A DNA stretch of 64,000 nt from Azadirachta indica (Eukaryota; Streptophyta; Magnoliopsida; Sapindales; Meliaceae). Both the position numbers and the translations under genes were made by a program. Every line of letters begins with the position of its first letter. Position 1 is the stretch's first letter. The DNA is taken from the NCBI GenBank assembly GCA_022749755.1, contig CM040450.1, positions 1,246,523 through 1,310,522 on the forward strand. Reading direction: 5' to 3'. The notes under the pieces are model-generated. The model saw nothing but the letters and a program-made list of their open reading frames with translations. It did no database searches and had not been told where the DNA came from. Positions 47,296 to 60,480 of this stretch are shown in pieces.

Positions 47296-47475
47296 AACTC
47301 TTCACATATTATAAGGATCTACCCTCAAAATTTGATATATTATAAATTCATCTCGAAAATCTATTCATATATTACGAGAGATCTACTCTCCAATTTAATA
47401 TATTGTGAAAATTTACTCATATATTATGATAAATCTAATCTTAATTAAGGTGATATATACTCTCATAAAGATTGA
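47296..47475. repeat. Degenerate ~55-bp tandem repeat
   Basis: Three poorly conserved units follow the pattern AAAATCTAYTCATATATTA, GAGATCTACTCT, AATTTRATATATT. It is a minisatellite-like array in AT-rich DNA with no coding. Confidence 0.55.
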
Positions 47476-50400
47476 AAATCTCTAAGTGTGCTTTGGGGGA
47501 TAAAGAGTTTGGATTCACTGGCCTAAAACTTTGGTGACGTCTAAAATAACATTCAATAGCACTAATTTTTGTCCAAAATTATTCTTTTTTTTATTAATGT
47601 TTAATGTTGAGTATTTTTATCTCATAATATATGTAATTTGAGAACCACAACATCTCAATAATATAACTTTTTAAAAAAGTTTGAAAGTTAAAAAAAAAAA
47701 AACTTTATTTATAAAATATTAAATATTTGCTTTTAGATTAAGATGATCTGACAACATTAAGCGTGTAAACAAAAATTATAATAAAATTACGAGGATGAAA
47801 GACAAAGTTGTCAAATTAAAGTTACATGATCCCATCAATAATGCAAGAATTATAGATCTTCAAACGTGGATCCAATGTAAGGGTTTTGTTGCGACTTGCA
47901 TGTGATTGGAACAACATTTTTTTCTTTTTACATATATTTAATTAGACAGGCAGTCGGCGAACAACACAAGCATTAGTGTGATAGAAGAAATAATAACGTG
48001 AACTAATTAATAATGAGGTAAAGCAAATATCCGAATAATATTCCTATCATGTAGTTCAAAAAAGTTATTTAATCCTGTAAGTTCAAAATTTCTTAGATTT
48101 TTAATGATTAAAAACTTTTAACTAATTTAAATAAATATATAATTATTTTTATTTTTGTGCAAATATATTGATAAAACTAATAAAAAGAAATCTATATTAA
48201 TAATTTAATATTTTCAAAATTAATAAAATTAAAGTGTATATTTGACTAAATTTAATAGATGTATGTATCTTTTTCTCTTTAAAATTTTGTTAATTATTAC
48301 TTTAATAAAGATGAATATATATATATATATATATATAAATTCTTATCTATTCTCTTGGTCAAAACTATACAAGAGGATGAATATAAAATCATATTAATAT
48401 ATTGTATATACTATAGCTTGGCAAGAGTTTTATGCTCTATATCAAAATTAATTTTGATACTTAAAAATATATATAACATATATAATAAAAATAAGAAAAA
48501 ATTAAAATGTCTTGCTTTTTAATTATCGAAGAAGTTAGTGGCTCTAAAAAAATTTTATTTTAAAAATTAAAAACTGTCTAACCTTCATTTAATTTTAAAA
48601 GTAAAATAAAAAAAAGTGTTTAGTAAACACAATTTTTAGAAAAACCTCACTCGGTTTTTATAAAAAATTTGACATTTTGTGTTTGCATCGAATTTCAAAA
48701 TTATATCACCTCAATATCATATATACGCAAGTTACACAATAACAAATAATAATAGCAACACATCCAAATTAATTTGGAACTGTCAACATAACTCGCAAGC
48801 TTTTTATTAAATAAAAAAATTAGTTATCATCCATTTATAAAATAATTTTTATGATATAAGACAGTAAACTTTGTTTTTAATTTTTATAATGAATTATTTA
48901 CTTGTATAATTAAATAAAAGCTTCAGATAAAAAAATCAGTGTATGTGCTATCTACTGAATGGTATTTATAAAATGAGCAGATGATAAGATATATTACCTA
49001 GGAATGTTTTATTTTTACCTGCTTATGACTGTCATATATGAGAGTCAAGATCAATGTGGTCCTCAATCTAACCCCTTAATAATATGAATAATTAAATAAA
49101 TATTTAAGTATTGATTATTAAATTAATATTTAGAAAATTTCGACTCTTGCAAACAAGTTAGCTAACTTACCAATCTAACCCTTTTTCCTTCCTATCCTTT
49201 TTTTTTTTAAAATTTCTAGTTTACTTTCCTTACAATATAAATATACTTAATTTGTATATTTTAATAATATAACATGCACTGTACAGTAACTTTAAATATT
49301 ATTTAAAAATTTCCATTCGGACCCCATAAACTGTCAATTCTCTATACCATAAAAAATACAATTATACCATTTACGCTATCAGTCTCAAATTGAAAAGTAG
49401 AGAAATTTTTTATTTAGATAATTTTCATCAATTTATATTGGATGTCCATATAAAATTTGTAAAATATATATATTTTTAATCTAAGGTAAAAGAATGTTTA
49501 TTTAAATTTCTATGATAGTAGTTTATTGTACCTTGCTTCCTTAATGGAAGGGATAAAGTTAGAATTTGAAAGCTTGATTGGGATCATAATAAAAGAAAGA
49601 AAAATGTTTAGTACCAAAGTCAAAATGTAATGAACTAAATTTTGTATGAATCCAAACAGTAAAAATATGCCTTTAAAGGTAAAATAAAAACTTTTATCCA
49701 AAAACTTCAAAACTTTTTAGGTTCTGCTGCCCTTGTAGGCCCTTGCGTGTCTCCTTCATTACCTTAGCCTCTTGTCCCTAAGGTATCTCCATCATTGTCT
49801 TAACTTCTTGCCGTATTTAGAAGAATAATGTATTAGTCAATTTTTTATTCTAAAAATATAAGGTCAAATATTTCAACTTAAAAATTTTTAAAAAAAAATA
49901 TAACGGATAATTTTTTTTAATTTTTTTTTATAGGTGACATAAAATAGAATTTGAGATGTGTGAAAAGATAGTTAAAATAAAATGAAGGTCAAATGATCTA
50001 TCACGTAAAGTTTGAACAGAGACATTCAAACTATTATCATTATTTAAATTAATAATTAAATTTAGACAGATCTTAGCAGACACTAGAATTCAAGTTGTAC
50101 AAGTAAATTAACTTAAATCATTGATTCTCTTCCAAAATATATGGTATTAATTTAAGTGAATATAATATTATTAACAAGTTAGGTTGGTAGGAGGGTTGTT
50201 ATATACAATTTATATGAGAAGGGATTTGGTGGTCTATCCAACTCAGAACTTAGTTTTAAAGTTTGTTAACATATTTAATAAATGCAGTTGGAAAATTAAA
50301 AGCCTCAGACAATTTCCTTAATAAAAAGAAAGAAAAGAAAAGAAAATTGTTACGAGTGTAGATAAGTACAGTTGGGTTATCTCGTAATACATTTTAATTT

Positions 50401-51104
50401 TCGGCAGCAATATTTTAGTCCTTAAACTTTCACAAAATAATAAATTAAGACATAATCAAAAACTTTTGACATTGTAGTCCCCACAGTTAGATCCATACAA
50501 ATTTGTTAAAATTTTTTAGTGTAAAATAGTCTTTACCACTAAAAAAAAAAAAAAAAAAAAAAAAATTACAGCCTTAATATGCATTACGCTTAAAAAATTT
50601 CAAAGGATCACAAACTTGCTGCATAATTGTAAAATTTGTCACTAACTTTATTTGACTTCTCTTGTCAAATCTCACTAAAAATGTTTGTCTGAGTATTTTT
50701 ATTAGTTTTCAACATCTTCTCCGATCTATTGAAGTTATTGGTGTTTAAAGTCATATTTGGTATAATTTGCAAGCTTGGATGGTGGATTTTCAATTATACC
50801 TTGCATATTAAATATTTTTGCTCTCTATAGTAATATCTTGCAATTTTCATGATTGCTAACTCTTCAAATGTCTTCCTTTACCAACTGTAAAATCATTGTT
50901 AAAATTTATAAACTATGTCTTGATTTATTATTTTTCTAAAGCATAGGGTGATAGGGGTACAATATTATTATCCCCGATAAATTTTAGAAAAAGATTTTGA
51001 AGTCTTTTCTTCAATCAGACAGAGAGGCATATATAGATAAACTAGATTAATTAGATAGATACAACTAAATACAAGTTTGACAAGGAAAATATCGACATAT
51101 TTTG

Positions 51105-51136
<32 letters not shown>

Positions 51137-51879
51137 ATTCAGTTCATGCTTGACTCATATTTCAGCACGTGCATGAAAAAATTTTGTGCATGTCTGATAT
51201 ATTTTATACTGGCTGCTGAGTTATAATTTGCAAGTCCATTGAAGTCAAATTTGTGTAAACATGAAACTATTTCGTTAGGGAGTGGGTTGCATTATGTATG
51301 CTAGTCGTAGGTGGTGTTTAAATTATGTATATTTATATATAAGTAATCGTGTTAGTGGAGGCTCATTTTTAATTCCTCCCTATCATCTGACAACTTCACA
51401 TTGGAATTGCGTTATCTGGGCGGATCATCCATGTCTTACCAAAGTCCATATACAGGGGAGTCCCAGTGTTGTCTTCTCCAAAGGTTCTGCAATGGTCAAT
51501 TTCTTTAAGCTTTCCAGTTTTTGTGAAGTTTTGCACTTTTCTACTTCATTGTTGTAATAATTTCAGGTTAGTCCACCGAAGATTGTGAATATTTACATAT
51601 TATGCCTAAATTCTATAATTTCTCTTAATTTGATTCTAGTGAAATTATTCGAGTACTTGAGTACGTAATAAATATTAATTCTTAACAAACTGTGCAAAAT
51701 TTTTAGTCTTATTTATTTTGTATTTTTGCATTTTGGTTATTATGTCAAAGTTAAAGATTTACAATTACTATATTTCATAAGCATTTATATTGTGGAAAAT
51801 TATTACGCATAATTTCCTCAATAATTACTATATATCAGAGTTGAAGGTTCAACTTTTTTTTTTTGAAATATAATTGTAA
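47476..51879. other. AT-rich intergenic DNA with simple repeats
   Basis: No gene, tRNA or recognisable element. It contains (TA)n at 48315-48337 and 51105-51136 and a 25-base poly(A) run at 50541-50565. The latter follows a stretch with TAGTCCTTAAACTTTCAC, common in plant dispersed repeats. 51282-51557 is an open frame of 91 codons with higher GC (SRRWCLNYVYLYISNRVSGG), but I recognise no domain. Confidence 0.45.
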
Positions 51880-54395
51880 AGATGGTAGAATCACCTCCGT
51901 ATGTGTTGGAAAATTTGATGTGGAAGAGTTCAGTGGCAACAACAATTTTGACATGTGACAATAAACAAAAGGTGCTTGATGCTCTTTTCTAACATAAGCA
52001 AAGATATTGCTCTTGAAAATTCAGATGAAATTAGTGAGAAAGAATGGGTTAGGATAGATTGGTTAGCATGTGATACAATTTGTTTATGGCTTGCCATGGA
52101 TCCATTAATAGGGGGAGACATGTGGAATTGAAGAACAAATTCATAAAGAAGAGCAGTTAGAATAAGCTCTAGTTGAGGACAAAGCTCTACCGCTTCAATT
52201 TACACAAATTACGACTATAATTAAACATTTAAATATATTTAATTTATTAGTGACTATTAAACTTAGATGAGAGATTAGAAGACGTTGTCATGGCTTTGAT
52301 ATTGTTATTCTTTCTGATGAATATGATCATCCCATAACTACTTTGTTGAATGGGAAGGAACCTATAACAGTTAATGAGGTTATTGCATTATACTCTTAAC
52401 AAACTGTGAAAAATATATATATATATATACATATAATAAGCAAGCACACCGGTACATAGTAGAGGCAGCATACAGTAAAAAGGTTGCATGTGATTAAAGG
52501 CAAAGGCTAGGAAAAAGAGAAAGATCTCGTTTGAAAGCCAAACTACACAAATATGAGTGTCTTTTGTCATGGAAAGGACACTGGAGCCAAAACTGCCTAA
52601 AGATGAAGAAAAGGGACAAAGCTGCATCAGTCGTGAGTACAACCGAATGTGAAGATTATAGACATGTTCTTTTCACATGAGTACCAAGGAGGAGTGGTTC
52701 ATCAACTACAAAGAAATTAATGGCAGAGATTTTTACATGGCTTTTTTCAAAACTTGTGAAATAGTTGAGAATGGTCTCTATTTGCCTAAAGAATCATGAG
52801 GGATCAACTAGAATTTTGACAGAAGTTCGACATATACTAGAGTTTAGAAAAAATCTCATTTCTTTGGGATCCTTAAAATTTAAAGATTTCATTGTGATAA
52901 TGCAAGATTAACTTTAAATATTATTGTTAGAGCACTCATGATGATCGAAAAAGTTAAAAGAAGTAACCTATATTAGTACCAAAGAAGCAAAATTGTTGGT
53001 CTAGTGGTAGCAGCCACCGATGAAGATAAAAATTCAAAGATGACTTGATTATGGCGTATGCAATTGGACATTTTGGGAAAAAATCATTGCAAAGTTGATA
53101 AGCGAGGCTTTTTGAAGGGCACAAACTCTTGTAAATTAGATTTCTATGAACATCGTATTTTAAGAAAGCACATGAGTTCATCATAACAATTAATGATATT
53201 GAAGGTATTATAAATTATATTCACTCAAATGTGTAGAGCCCTATTAAGATAACTTTTTTTGGAAGTAGATGCTATTTTATCACTTTTGTTGATGACTTTT
53301 TTTGAAGAGTGTAGATGTATACTATAATGACTAACAATTAAAAGGTTCATTGCATGCTATCAAGTGTTGGGTTGGGCAAGAAGTTTTGGCCTGAGACTGC
53401 TATATATGCGTGCCATCTCATCAATCATTTGCCATCAACTATAATTGATGTAGAACATCCTTAGAGGTATAATCATTTGCCTACAACTGATTCTGATTGT
53501 TTACATGTATTTTGATTCCACTATTTATTATCATGTAAAAGAATCTAAATTATGTTTAAGAGCTACGAAAGCCATACTTATAGGTATCAATTCAGGAGTA
53601 AAAGGATATCATCTATGGTGTATGATCTTAAGGAAAATCATCTTAGTAGGGATGTTATCTTTGATGAATCTACCATGATGAGAAAGGTAACACAAGATAT
53701 GCAAAAGACAATCAGTATTTTACAACAAGCATACTCCATAGCAAGTGGAGCATGAGATAGCCATAATGAACCCAACCAAGTTTGTTCAAATAGATTGTAA
53801 TACTCTAATGGCAAGCAAGAATATTGAAGAAAAGGGAAAACCAATAAAACTAGAAGAGAAGGCTTCAACACCTTCATATCTTGACTTATCAACTGCACTC
53901 CATAGAGAAAAAGGAAAAATTAAAAGCCCTTCTCATTTTGAAGATATAGGCATATGCATTTCCAATTATAGATATTAACATTCATTCCATTTATCGTGTA
54001 GCAGTTAACAATTAAAAGTAGAGAAGTGGAAAAAGGCCACAGATGAATAAATGCAGTCTTATCAGAAGAATCAAAGTTGAGACCAAGATCAACCATTGAG
54101 GCAAAAAATGCAATTGGTTTTGCAAATAGGTATTTGCAAAGAAAGAAGGATTTCTTAATGAGAATGATGTTCTCTACAATGCTAGAATGGTGGCAAAAAG
54201 CTAGGCTTAAAAGGAAGTAGTTGACTGTAAGGTATTTTCCTCAATCGTAAAACATTCCTCCCTTTGTATTTGTTAGCTTTGCTAGTACAATTTGATTTAA
54301 AACTAGTTCAATTACATTTAAAGATCGTTTTCTTGCATAATGATTTAAAAGAAGAAATTTATATATAACTTACCTGGAGGGTTTTTTACAATTGA
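51880..54395 (+). pseudogene. Tnt1-type Ty1/copia remnant (gag to RT)
   Basis: Order of blocks: Gag start KFDVEEFSGNNNF (51910), EYDHPITTLLNGKEPITVNE (52320), knuckle remnant WKGHWSQNC (52560), zinc/integrase N-terminus FGKKSLQSLISEAF and YEHRILRKHMS (53070-53170), integrase end FWPETAIYACHLINHLPST (53385), and HVKESKLCLRATKAILI with GVKGYHLWC (53530-53620). RT traces are KHSSLCICLALLVQFDLKL and HLKIVFLHNDLKEEIYI (54250-54365). Frame changes and stops are everywhere. No LTRs were recognised, and the rest of RT and RNase H are absent after about 54395. Confidence 0.8.
52413..52429. repeat. (TA)n microsatellite
   Basis: Short AT repeat inside the copia remnant, between the Gag capsid block and the knuckle. 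Confidence 0.85.
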
Positions 54396-55992
54396 TAGTA
54401 AAAAAAAATCGGGTATGTAAGATGAGCAAATCACTATATATATATGAATTAATCTCCAAGACAGTGGTATGAGTAATTTGATAAATTCGTGGAAAAATGA
54501 AGATAAACATAGAAGTTTTGATCATTATGTGTATTTCTGTAAACTATAAAGCGGATCTTTCTTTGCCTTTTATTTTATTTTGATGCTAGCTAATAGCTTC
54601 AAAGAAATTAGTATACTGAAGACATACTTAAATGAATAGTTTGAAATGAAATATCACTATTACAAAAACCGCCTTTCTTAATAGAGGTGTTTGTGATAGA
54701 AATAATTTCTTTCACAACGAATTGATATAATTCTACCAAGAGCATGTTTGAGTTCTGTTTTACAAAACTTCTTTGAATAATAAAAAATTTATAATATATT
54801 ACTTGCGACAGAACAAAAAATATCGTTACCAGTCAAACCAGTCAAACTGTGTCATTTGGTGAGATTAAAAATATGTAATTTATTGAAATTAAATAAAACG
54901 ACGTAGTTTAATTTCTAAATTTAGTGGATTCGATGGATAGTAGCTAAAACGAGATCGTTTAAGTTATTATTTTTCCCTCAAACAAAAAGAATGAAAATCA
55001 ACCCTAAGAGAAATTGTTTGTTCGATTCAACTCTGAGATAATTCTATTGATGCCTTTAAGAACAGCGTGAATTTGTTCTGGTCATTTTTACAGTTTCTAC
55101 AACAAATTAGCCATGTATCAACGCGCTCCTTCCTCTCTTTCCATTGCCTAGAAATCCAAATCCTTCCATTGTCTCTCACTTTGCCATAAAAAAATTCACA
55201 CAATCTTTTTATATTTTCTTCAGATCCGTGTACAAACGCCTTCGATTTTCCCCATAATTTTCCGGGCGATGATTCTTCGGTGGTCGACGAGGTTGAGAAC
55301 ACCGTTCAATCCGAGGCAGCCATTGACTCAAGGTCCCCCTTCCTATTAGTTGTTTTGAGGTCAAAAATAGTTGTCACATAATACACGCTAACTGTTCAAT
55401 AAAATGCTTGTCAGAACCACGCGAAGATCGATTTTCTCTGTTGAATGCTGAATTCGTTTTTCTCGTCTTTTAGCACCAATTGGTGATATTTTCCGTGGAG
55501 GTAATGGCAATTCAGGTTTTCTTTTGTCTCATTTCGTTTTATGTTTAGCTGTTGTTTTGAAGAGCTTCGACTGAATCATTCGTATTTTCTTTTTAATTAT
55601 TTACAGCAGTCGATTGAGATTATAGTTGTAATTTTTGCTATTTTTGCTATGATTTTGGGTTTTAATTTTACTTTTATTTTATTTTATTTATTTATTTATT
55701 TATTTCAATTTTAGAATTTGACAGCCTTAATTGTGGTGAAATATTGTTAATATAGAGTATATCTTTTAAGTATTTGTTGGTCACAAGTTGTTTCTTTCTG
55801 TTCATTTTGGCCAAAGTGGCCTTAATATGCTGATTACATGGACTGACAGAGTTTATGTGGAAGCAACATCATAATTTATGAGTATTTGACGAAGTGTTTG
55901 TGTAGTTCTTCAGAAGCGATATGAGGTTCTGGGGATTGATATCAATGTGAACATTCTAATAAATGAATTTCTTGTTTTGAATCTTAAAATAG
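54396..55992. other. Flank and presumed 5' intron/UTR of the RHF2A-type fragment
   Basis: AT-rich to 54900, then two less biased stretches (55010-55320, 55420-55520). They may be the 5' UTR/promoter of the RING gene that follows, or unrelated gene debris. A 91-codon minus-strand frame (55027-55302) has no recognisable domain. A (TTTA)n run lies at about 55675-55705. Confidence 0.4.
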
Positions 55993-56145
55993 GTGCTTGC
56001 TGATTTGAGCCTGCTGGGAATGGAAGAGAACAAGTAGACTGATGCCCATTCAGCTGTGGCTTTTGTGGAAGGGGGAATCCAAGATGCTTGAGATAATGCT
56101 TACAGCATATGCCTCAAAGCTTTATGTGAGAGTGATCCCTCATCG
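55993..56145 (+). pseudogene. RHF2A: RHF2A-like RING E3 ligase, N-terminal exon fragment
   Basis: After an AG acceptor at 55991-55992 the exon has an ATG at 56020 and reads MEENK, stop, TDAHSAVAFVEGGIQDA, stop, DNAYSICLKALCESDPSS. This matches the start of plant RHF2A/RHF1A-type RING-H2 ligases, which carry GGIQDACDDACSICLEAF there (from memory). RHF1A/RHF2A act in gametogenesis through turnover of a cell-cycle inhibitor in Arabidopsis. The first RING cysteine is Tyr here and two stops are present. The similarity ends at TCATCG, exactly where the gypsy LTR begins, so the rest of the RING is gone. I did not find the remainder beyond 63.4 kb. Confidence 0.72.
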
Positions 56146-56743
56146 GTATCGTAAACTTAAGATCCAATATCTTTACGCATGAAAGTAATTCTTTAAAAAG
56201 TTAAATCAGATTTACCCAAGTCTGCGACCCAATATTAACTTGTGAAATTGAATCTTAGAATAAATACTATTAAAGTAATTAACTTCGATTGTAAGAACCT
56301 TGATTCAAGTAAGAATCAAAATAAGAGAAACACTCTCAATTTTATTTCATTCAAAGAGTAATAATGTTTCCATGGGAGCATGTGACTGAATATATAAGGG
56401 TACAAGAAATAAGTAACCCTAAATAGAGTGTTTGGCCACAAGATTATACTTATTCTAATTTAAATTAAAACAAACTGAATTTGAATTTAATAATTAACAT
56501 TAACAGCCCAAATAAATAACAAACTAAATAACATATGATTATAAATAATACTAAGATAGATAATGGGTTAAGTAGCAACTTAGTCCAAATGGTACATTGG
56601 ATCTGAAACTTTCATCATGATGAAGATTTGATTCGAATTGTAAATAAAAGACTTGAACATGCTTGCTTAGCCTTGAGACATCATTTAAAAATGGACTTGT
56701 ACAGATTTGAAAATTCGAATTCCATAGAAACTTTAATCTTCCA
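56146..56743 (-). repeat. 3' LTR of the gypsy element
   Basis: Aligns with 62586-63122 over its whole length; shared words include AATATCTTTACGCATG, AGAGAAACACTCTCAATTTT and TTTCATCATGATGAAGATTT. The outermost ~14 bp (TGATACGAAC in the other LTR) are missing or changed at the join with the RHF2A fragment. It has about 80 bp (56432-56510) that the other LTR lacks. Confidence 0.85.
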
Positions 56744-56817
56744 GTTTTGCCTTCTTATATTTGTATCAATGTTATCAAGCTTTGATTATTGTCTTGAAGT
56801 TCAAACTTGATATTTGA

Positions 56818-57210
56818 CTATTTCTTGCATTTCTGAATTGTTGCAAGATCATCCCACAAGCGTTGAATCATTTCATTCAATGCATCATTGAATTTCTTTA
56901 TTCGTACTCTTGTAACGGGACTACTAGGTAGTTGAATTGGATCATTGCTCTTGTGTGCGTTCGTATTTGCATCATTCCTTCGCTCCTTAAAATGATTCAT
57001 TCATGAATCTTCACCATCTACATCAAAAGGAGAAAGATCAATCACATTAAAAGTTGCATTCATAGTATACTCACCAGAAAGATCCAATTTGTAGTCATTA
57101 TCATTGATTTTCTCAACAACCTGAAAGGGACCATCTCCTTTTGGATGAAGTTTTGACTTCCTTTGAGTTGGAAACCTTTTCTTTCACATATGTACCCAAA
57201 TCCAATCATC
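56818..57210 (-). pseudogene. Gypsy pol C-terminal tail
   Basis: Reads GDGPFQVVEKINDNDYKLDL, GEYTMNATFNVIDLSPFDVD, stop, then NDPIQLPSSPVTRVRIKKFN and LNEMIQRLWDDLATIQ. This is the GPF/Y integrase tail and the terminal peptide of this family. The same terminal peptide occurs again at 63.2 kb. Confidence 0.8.
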
Positions 57211-58260
57211 AGGCTCGAATAACGCGCCTTCGTCCTTTGTTTACTTCGCTTGTAATTTGTTGATTCTTCTTTTCAATGTTCTTGCGCACATCTGCATGTA
57301 GTTTTCTCACCAATTTTGCCTTCATTTTCCCATCTAAGCTAGTTCTTTTATCACAAGGTAAAAGAACTAAATCCAAAGGAGTTAGTAGGTTAAAGCCATA
57401 AACAATTTCAAAAGGTGAAAACCCATTGGTAGAATGCACAACTTTATTATATGTGAATTCAACAAATATAATGCACTTTTCCTAATTCTTCAAATTCTTT
57501 TGGACAATAGCACGTAACAAAGTTCTCAAAGTCCTATTCACAACTTTTGTTTGACCATCAGTTTGTGAGTGATAAGTAGTAGAAAATAATAATTTAGTAC
57601 CCAATTTATTTAACAAAACTTTTCAAAAATGACTTAAAAACTTCACATCTCTATCACTAACAATAGTTTTTGGAATGCCATGTAAATGCACTACTTCCTT
57701 AAAAAACAGATTTGCAATGTTAGTGGCATCATCAGTTTTATTATAAGGTATAAAATGTGACATCTTAGAAAACCTATCAATCACTACAAAAATAAAATCT
57801 TTCCCCTTTTTCGATCTAGGTAAACTCAAAATAAAATCCATGAAAATACTAGTTCAAGGTTCACTAGAAACAGGTAAAGGCATATACAAACCTTGATTCA
57901 AAACTTTAGATTTAACTTGTTTGTACAACACATCTATCACAAACTCTTTGCACATCCTTTTTCATTTTAGGCTAATAGAAGTGTTCATATAAATTGTCTA
58001 AAGTTTTTGTAATGCCAAAATGTCCTATTAAACCACCCCCATGAGACTCTTTTACAAGCAATTTTCTCAAAAAACAAATAGGTATGCACAGTTTATTTTC
58101 TTTAAACAAAAACCCATCTATTCTATAGAACTTACTATATGCAGCTTTCTCATATGCTTTGAAAATGTTAGAAAAGTCAGTATTATCATCATAAAGAGTT
58201 TTAATATGTTCAAATCCAAGCATTCTTGCATCTAAAGCATTAAGTAAAGTTTACCTCCTT
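57209..58260 (-). pseudogene. Gypsy integrase, broken
   Basis: The HHCC zinc region reads GHFGITKTLDNLYEHFY and RVCDRC. The catalytic core reads [20 protein letters not shown] (first Asp), [13 protein letters not shown] (second Asp) and the [20 protein letters not shown] block with the site for the third acidic residue. It continues with NGFSPFEIVYGFNLLTPLDL. Stops occur near 57960, 57900 and 57620. Confidence 0.85.
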
Positions 58261-58289
58261 GAAAATGCATCGGCCACAACATTGTCTTT

Positions 58290-59611
58290 ACCTTGCTTGT
58301 ATTTAATCACATAAGAAAAAGTTTCAATAAATTTAACCCATTTGGCATGTCGTTTGTTCAAATTACCTTGCCCTTTTATGAACTTCAAAGATTGACGATC
58401 AGTATTAATAACAAATTTCTTAGGCCATAAGTAATGCTGTCAGTTTTTTAAAGTTCTAACCAAAGCATAAAGCTCTTTGTCGTAAGTGAGATAATTCAAT
58501 GAAGCGCCATAGAACTTTTCACTAAAATAGGCGATTGGCCTCTTTTGCTGCATAAGAACAACCCCAATGTCTAATCCTGATGCATCATATTCAAGTTCAA
58601 AAGTATTAGCGAAGTTAGGCAAAGCAAGAATGGGTGCTTTACAAAACTTATCTTTCAATAAAGTAAATGCATGTTCTTGTTCTTTGTCTCACTTAAAAGT
58701 ACAATTCTTTTTAATTACCTTTGTAAGGGGTGTCGTAATGGTGCTAAAATCTTTTACAAAGTGTTTATAAAAACTAGCCAATCTATGAAAACTTCTTACC
58801 TCACTTACTGATTTAGGAGTAGGCCAATTTTTAATAGTACTTACCTTCTCTTTATCAACTTCAACACCTTGAACACTTACCACAAAACCTAAAAGTACAA
58901 TTCGATCTAAACAAAAAGAACACTTTTTAAGGTTAGCATTTAACTTCTCTTTTCTCAAAATATCAAGTACAGCCTTAAACATTCTACATGTTCATTCGAA
59001 TTTTTGGAATACACAAGGATATTATCAAAGTATACAACGACAAATTTTTTAATTAAATCTTTCAAAACATGGTTTATAAGCCTCATGAAAGTATTAGGTG
59101 CATTAATTAAGTCAAAAGGCATAACTAACCATTCATAGAAGCCATATTTTGTTTTGAATGCAGTTTTCCACTCATCGCCATCTCTCATGCGAATTTTATG
59201 TTATCCACTTTTCAAATCAATTTTGCTAAAGATAGTAGAACTATGCAATTCATCAAGCATATCATCTACCTTAGGAATAAGATGACGATATTTTACCGTA
59301 ATGTTATTAATTGCACAACAATCAACACACATATGCCAAGAGCCATATTTCTTAGGTACCAACAAAACAGGAACAGTGCATGGACTCATACTTTCTTTAA
59401 CATATCCTTTGGTTAACAACTTCTCAACTTGCTTTTGAAGCTCATTTACGTCCTCGGGATTACACCTATAGGCTGGTTTATTTGAAATTGAAGCTCTAGG
59501 AATGAAATCGATCTGGTGCTCGATACCCTTAATGGGTGGCAATTCATTAGGTATCTCTTTAGGAAAAACATCTTTATAAGCCTGTAAAAGAGAAACAAAT
59601 GTAGTAGGCAA
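58290..59611 (-). pseudogene. Gypsy reverse transcriptase and RNase H, broken
   Basis: RT reads AYKDVFPKEIPNELPPIKGI, YVKESMSPCTVPVLLVPKK, WHMCVDCCAINNITVKY and FSKIDLKSG followed by a stop. Next come [20 protein letters not shown] and the active-site block [13 protein letters not shown]. The YFDD motif is YFDN here (about 59020-59033), so a catalytic Asp is lost. The RNase H region has [40 protein letters not shown] and [13 protein letters not shown]. The upstream start (59446-59721) overlaps the protease-RT linker. Confidence 0.87.
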
Positions 59612-59775
59612 AGAAATAGGTCAAGAGTGTTTAAGTAAAGTTCCTTGTACATAAGTACAAGTATACTTTTGTTTGAAAACCAAGTCTCCTTAATATCACT
59701 CCTTTTTGCATAAACGCTCACTTGTTTCTTTTTACACTCAATTGTTTCTTTTTCCTCCGCTCTTTTTCCCTTATT

Positions 59776-60480
59776 TCAATTCTGCCCCTTTCCATTCGAA
59801 CTCACTTTTTTTTCTTTCTCATTATTTTTGCCACTCTTTTCTTTTGAAAACTCACTCTCTTTTGTTACACCTTCACTCACTCTTTTCTCCTCACTCTTGT
59901 TTTCTTTTTGACTTTGCATTCTTCTAAATTCACCCTCATAAACTTCTTTAGGTGAAAGTGGTATAAGAGTAATTTTCTTCCTATCCTTCTCAAAAGTGTA
60001 ATGATTTGTGAAATCATTATGCAACACCCTTCTATCAAATTGGCAAGGGCGTCCCAACAAGAGATGACCAGCATGTATGAGCACTATATCAAATAACAAC
60101 TTATCTCTATACTTGCCTATTTTGAAGGCAACAAGAACTTGCTTTGTCACCCTAACTTTCCCATAATCAATGAGCCACTTTAACTTGTAAGGATGTGGAT
60201 GTTTTAAAGTAGGTAACCCCAACTTTTCTACAAGAGTAGTATTAGCAACATTAGTTACACTACCACCATCAATTACCACATCACAAACCCTATCTTTTAC
60301 AAGACACCTACTATGGAAGAGATTCTCTCTTTGATCACATTCTTCCTGTTATACTTACATATTCAAAACTCTTCTTGATTCAAGAGCCTTACCACTTTCA
60401 ATCATAGTAAATAGTTCATCCTCTTCTTCATCACTTGCATCTTCAAGAGGTGGCATCGTCTCTTGTTCATTCTCCTCTTC
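59776..60480 (-). pseudogene. Gypsy aspartic protease and linker
   Basis: The protease core reads SRCLVKDRVCDVVIDGGSVT then NVANTTLVEKLGL, the DGGS version of the D-T/S-G site normal for this lineage, with HLLLGRPCQFDR as the downstream flap/core. A highly charged Lys/Glu/Ser linker follows (SEEKRVSEGVTKES). One stop lies between the knuckle region and the protease (near 60355). Confidence 0.85.

Noticed and set aside
51282..51557. 91-codon frame with near-normal base composition
   Set aside because: No motif or family recognised and no supporting neighbours. Mentioned only within the intergenic entry.
55027..55302. 91-codon minus-strand frame beside the RHF2A fragment
   Set aside because: No recognisable domain or start context. 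It may be antisense to former UTR; not supported as a gene.
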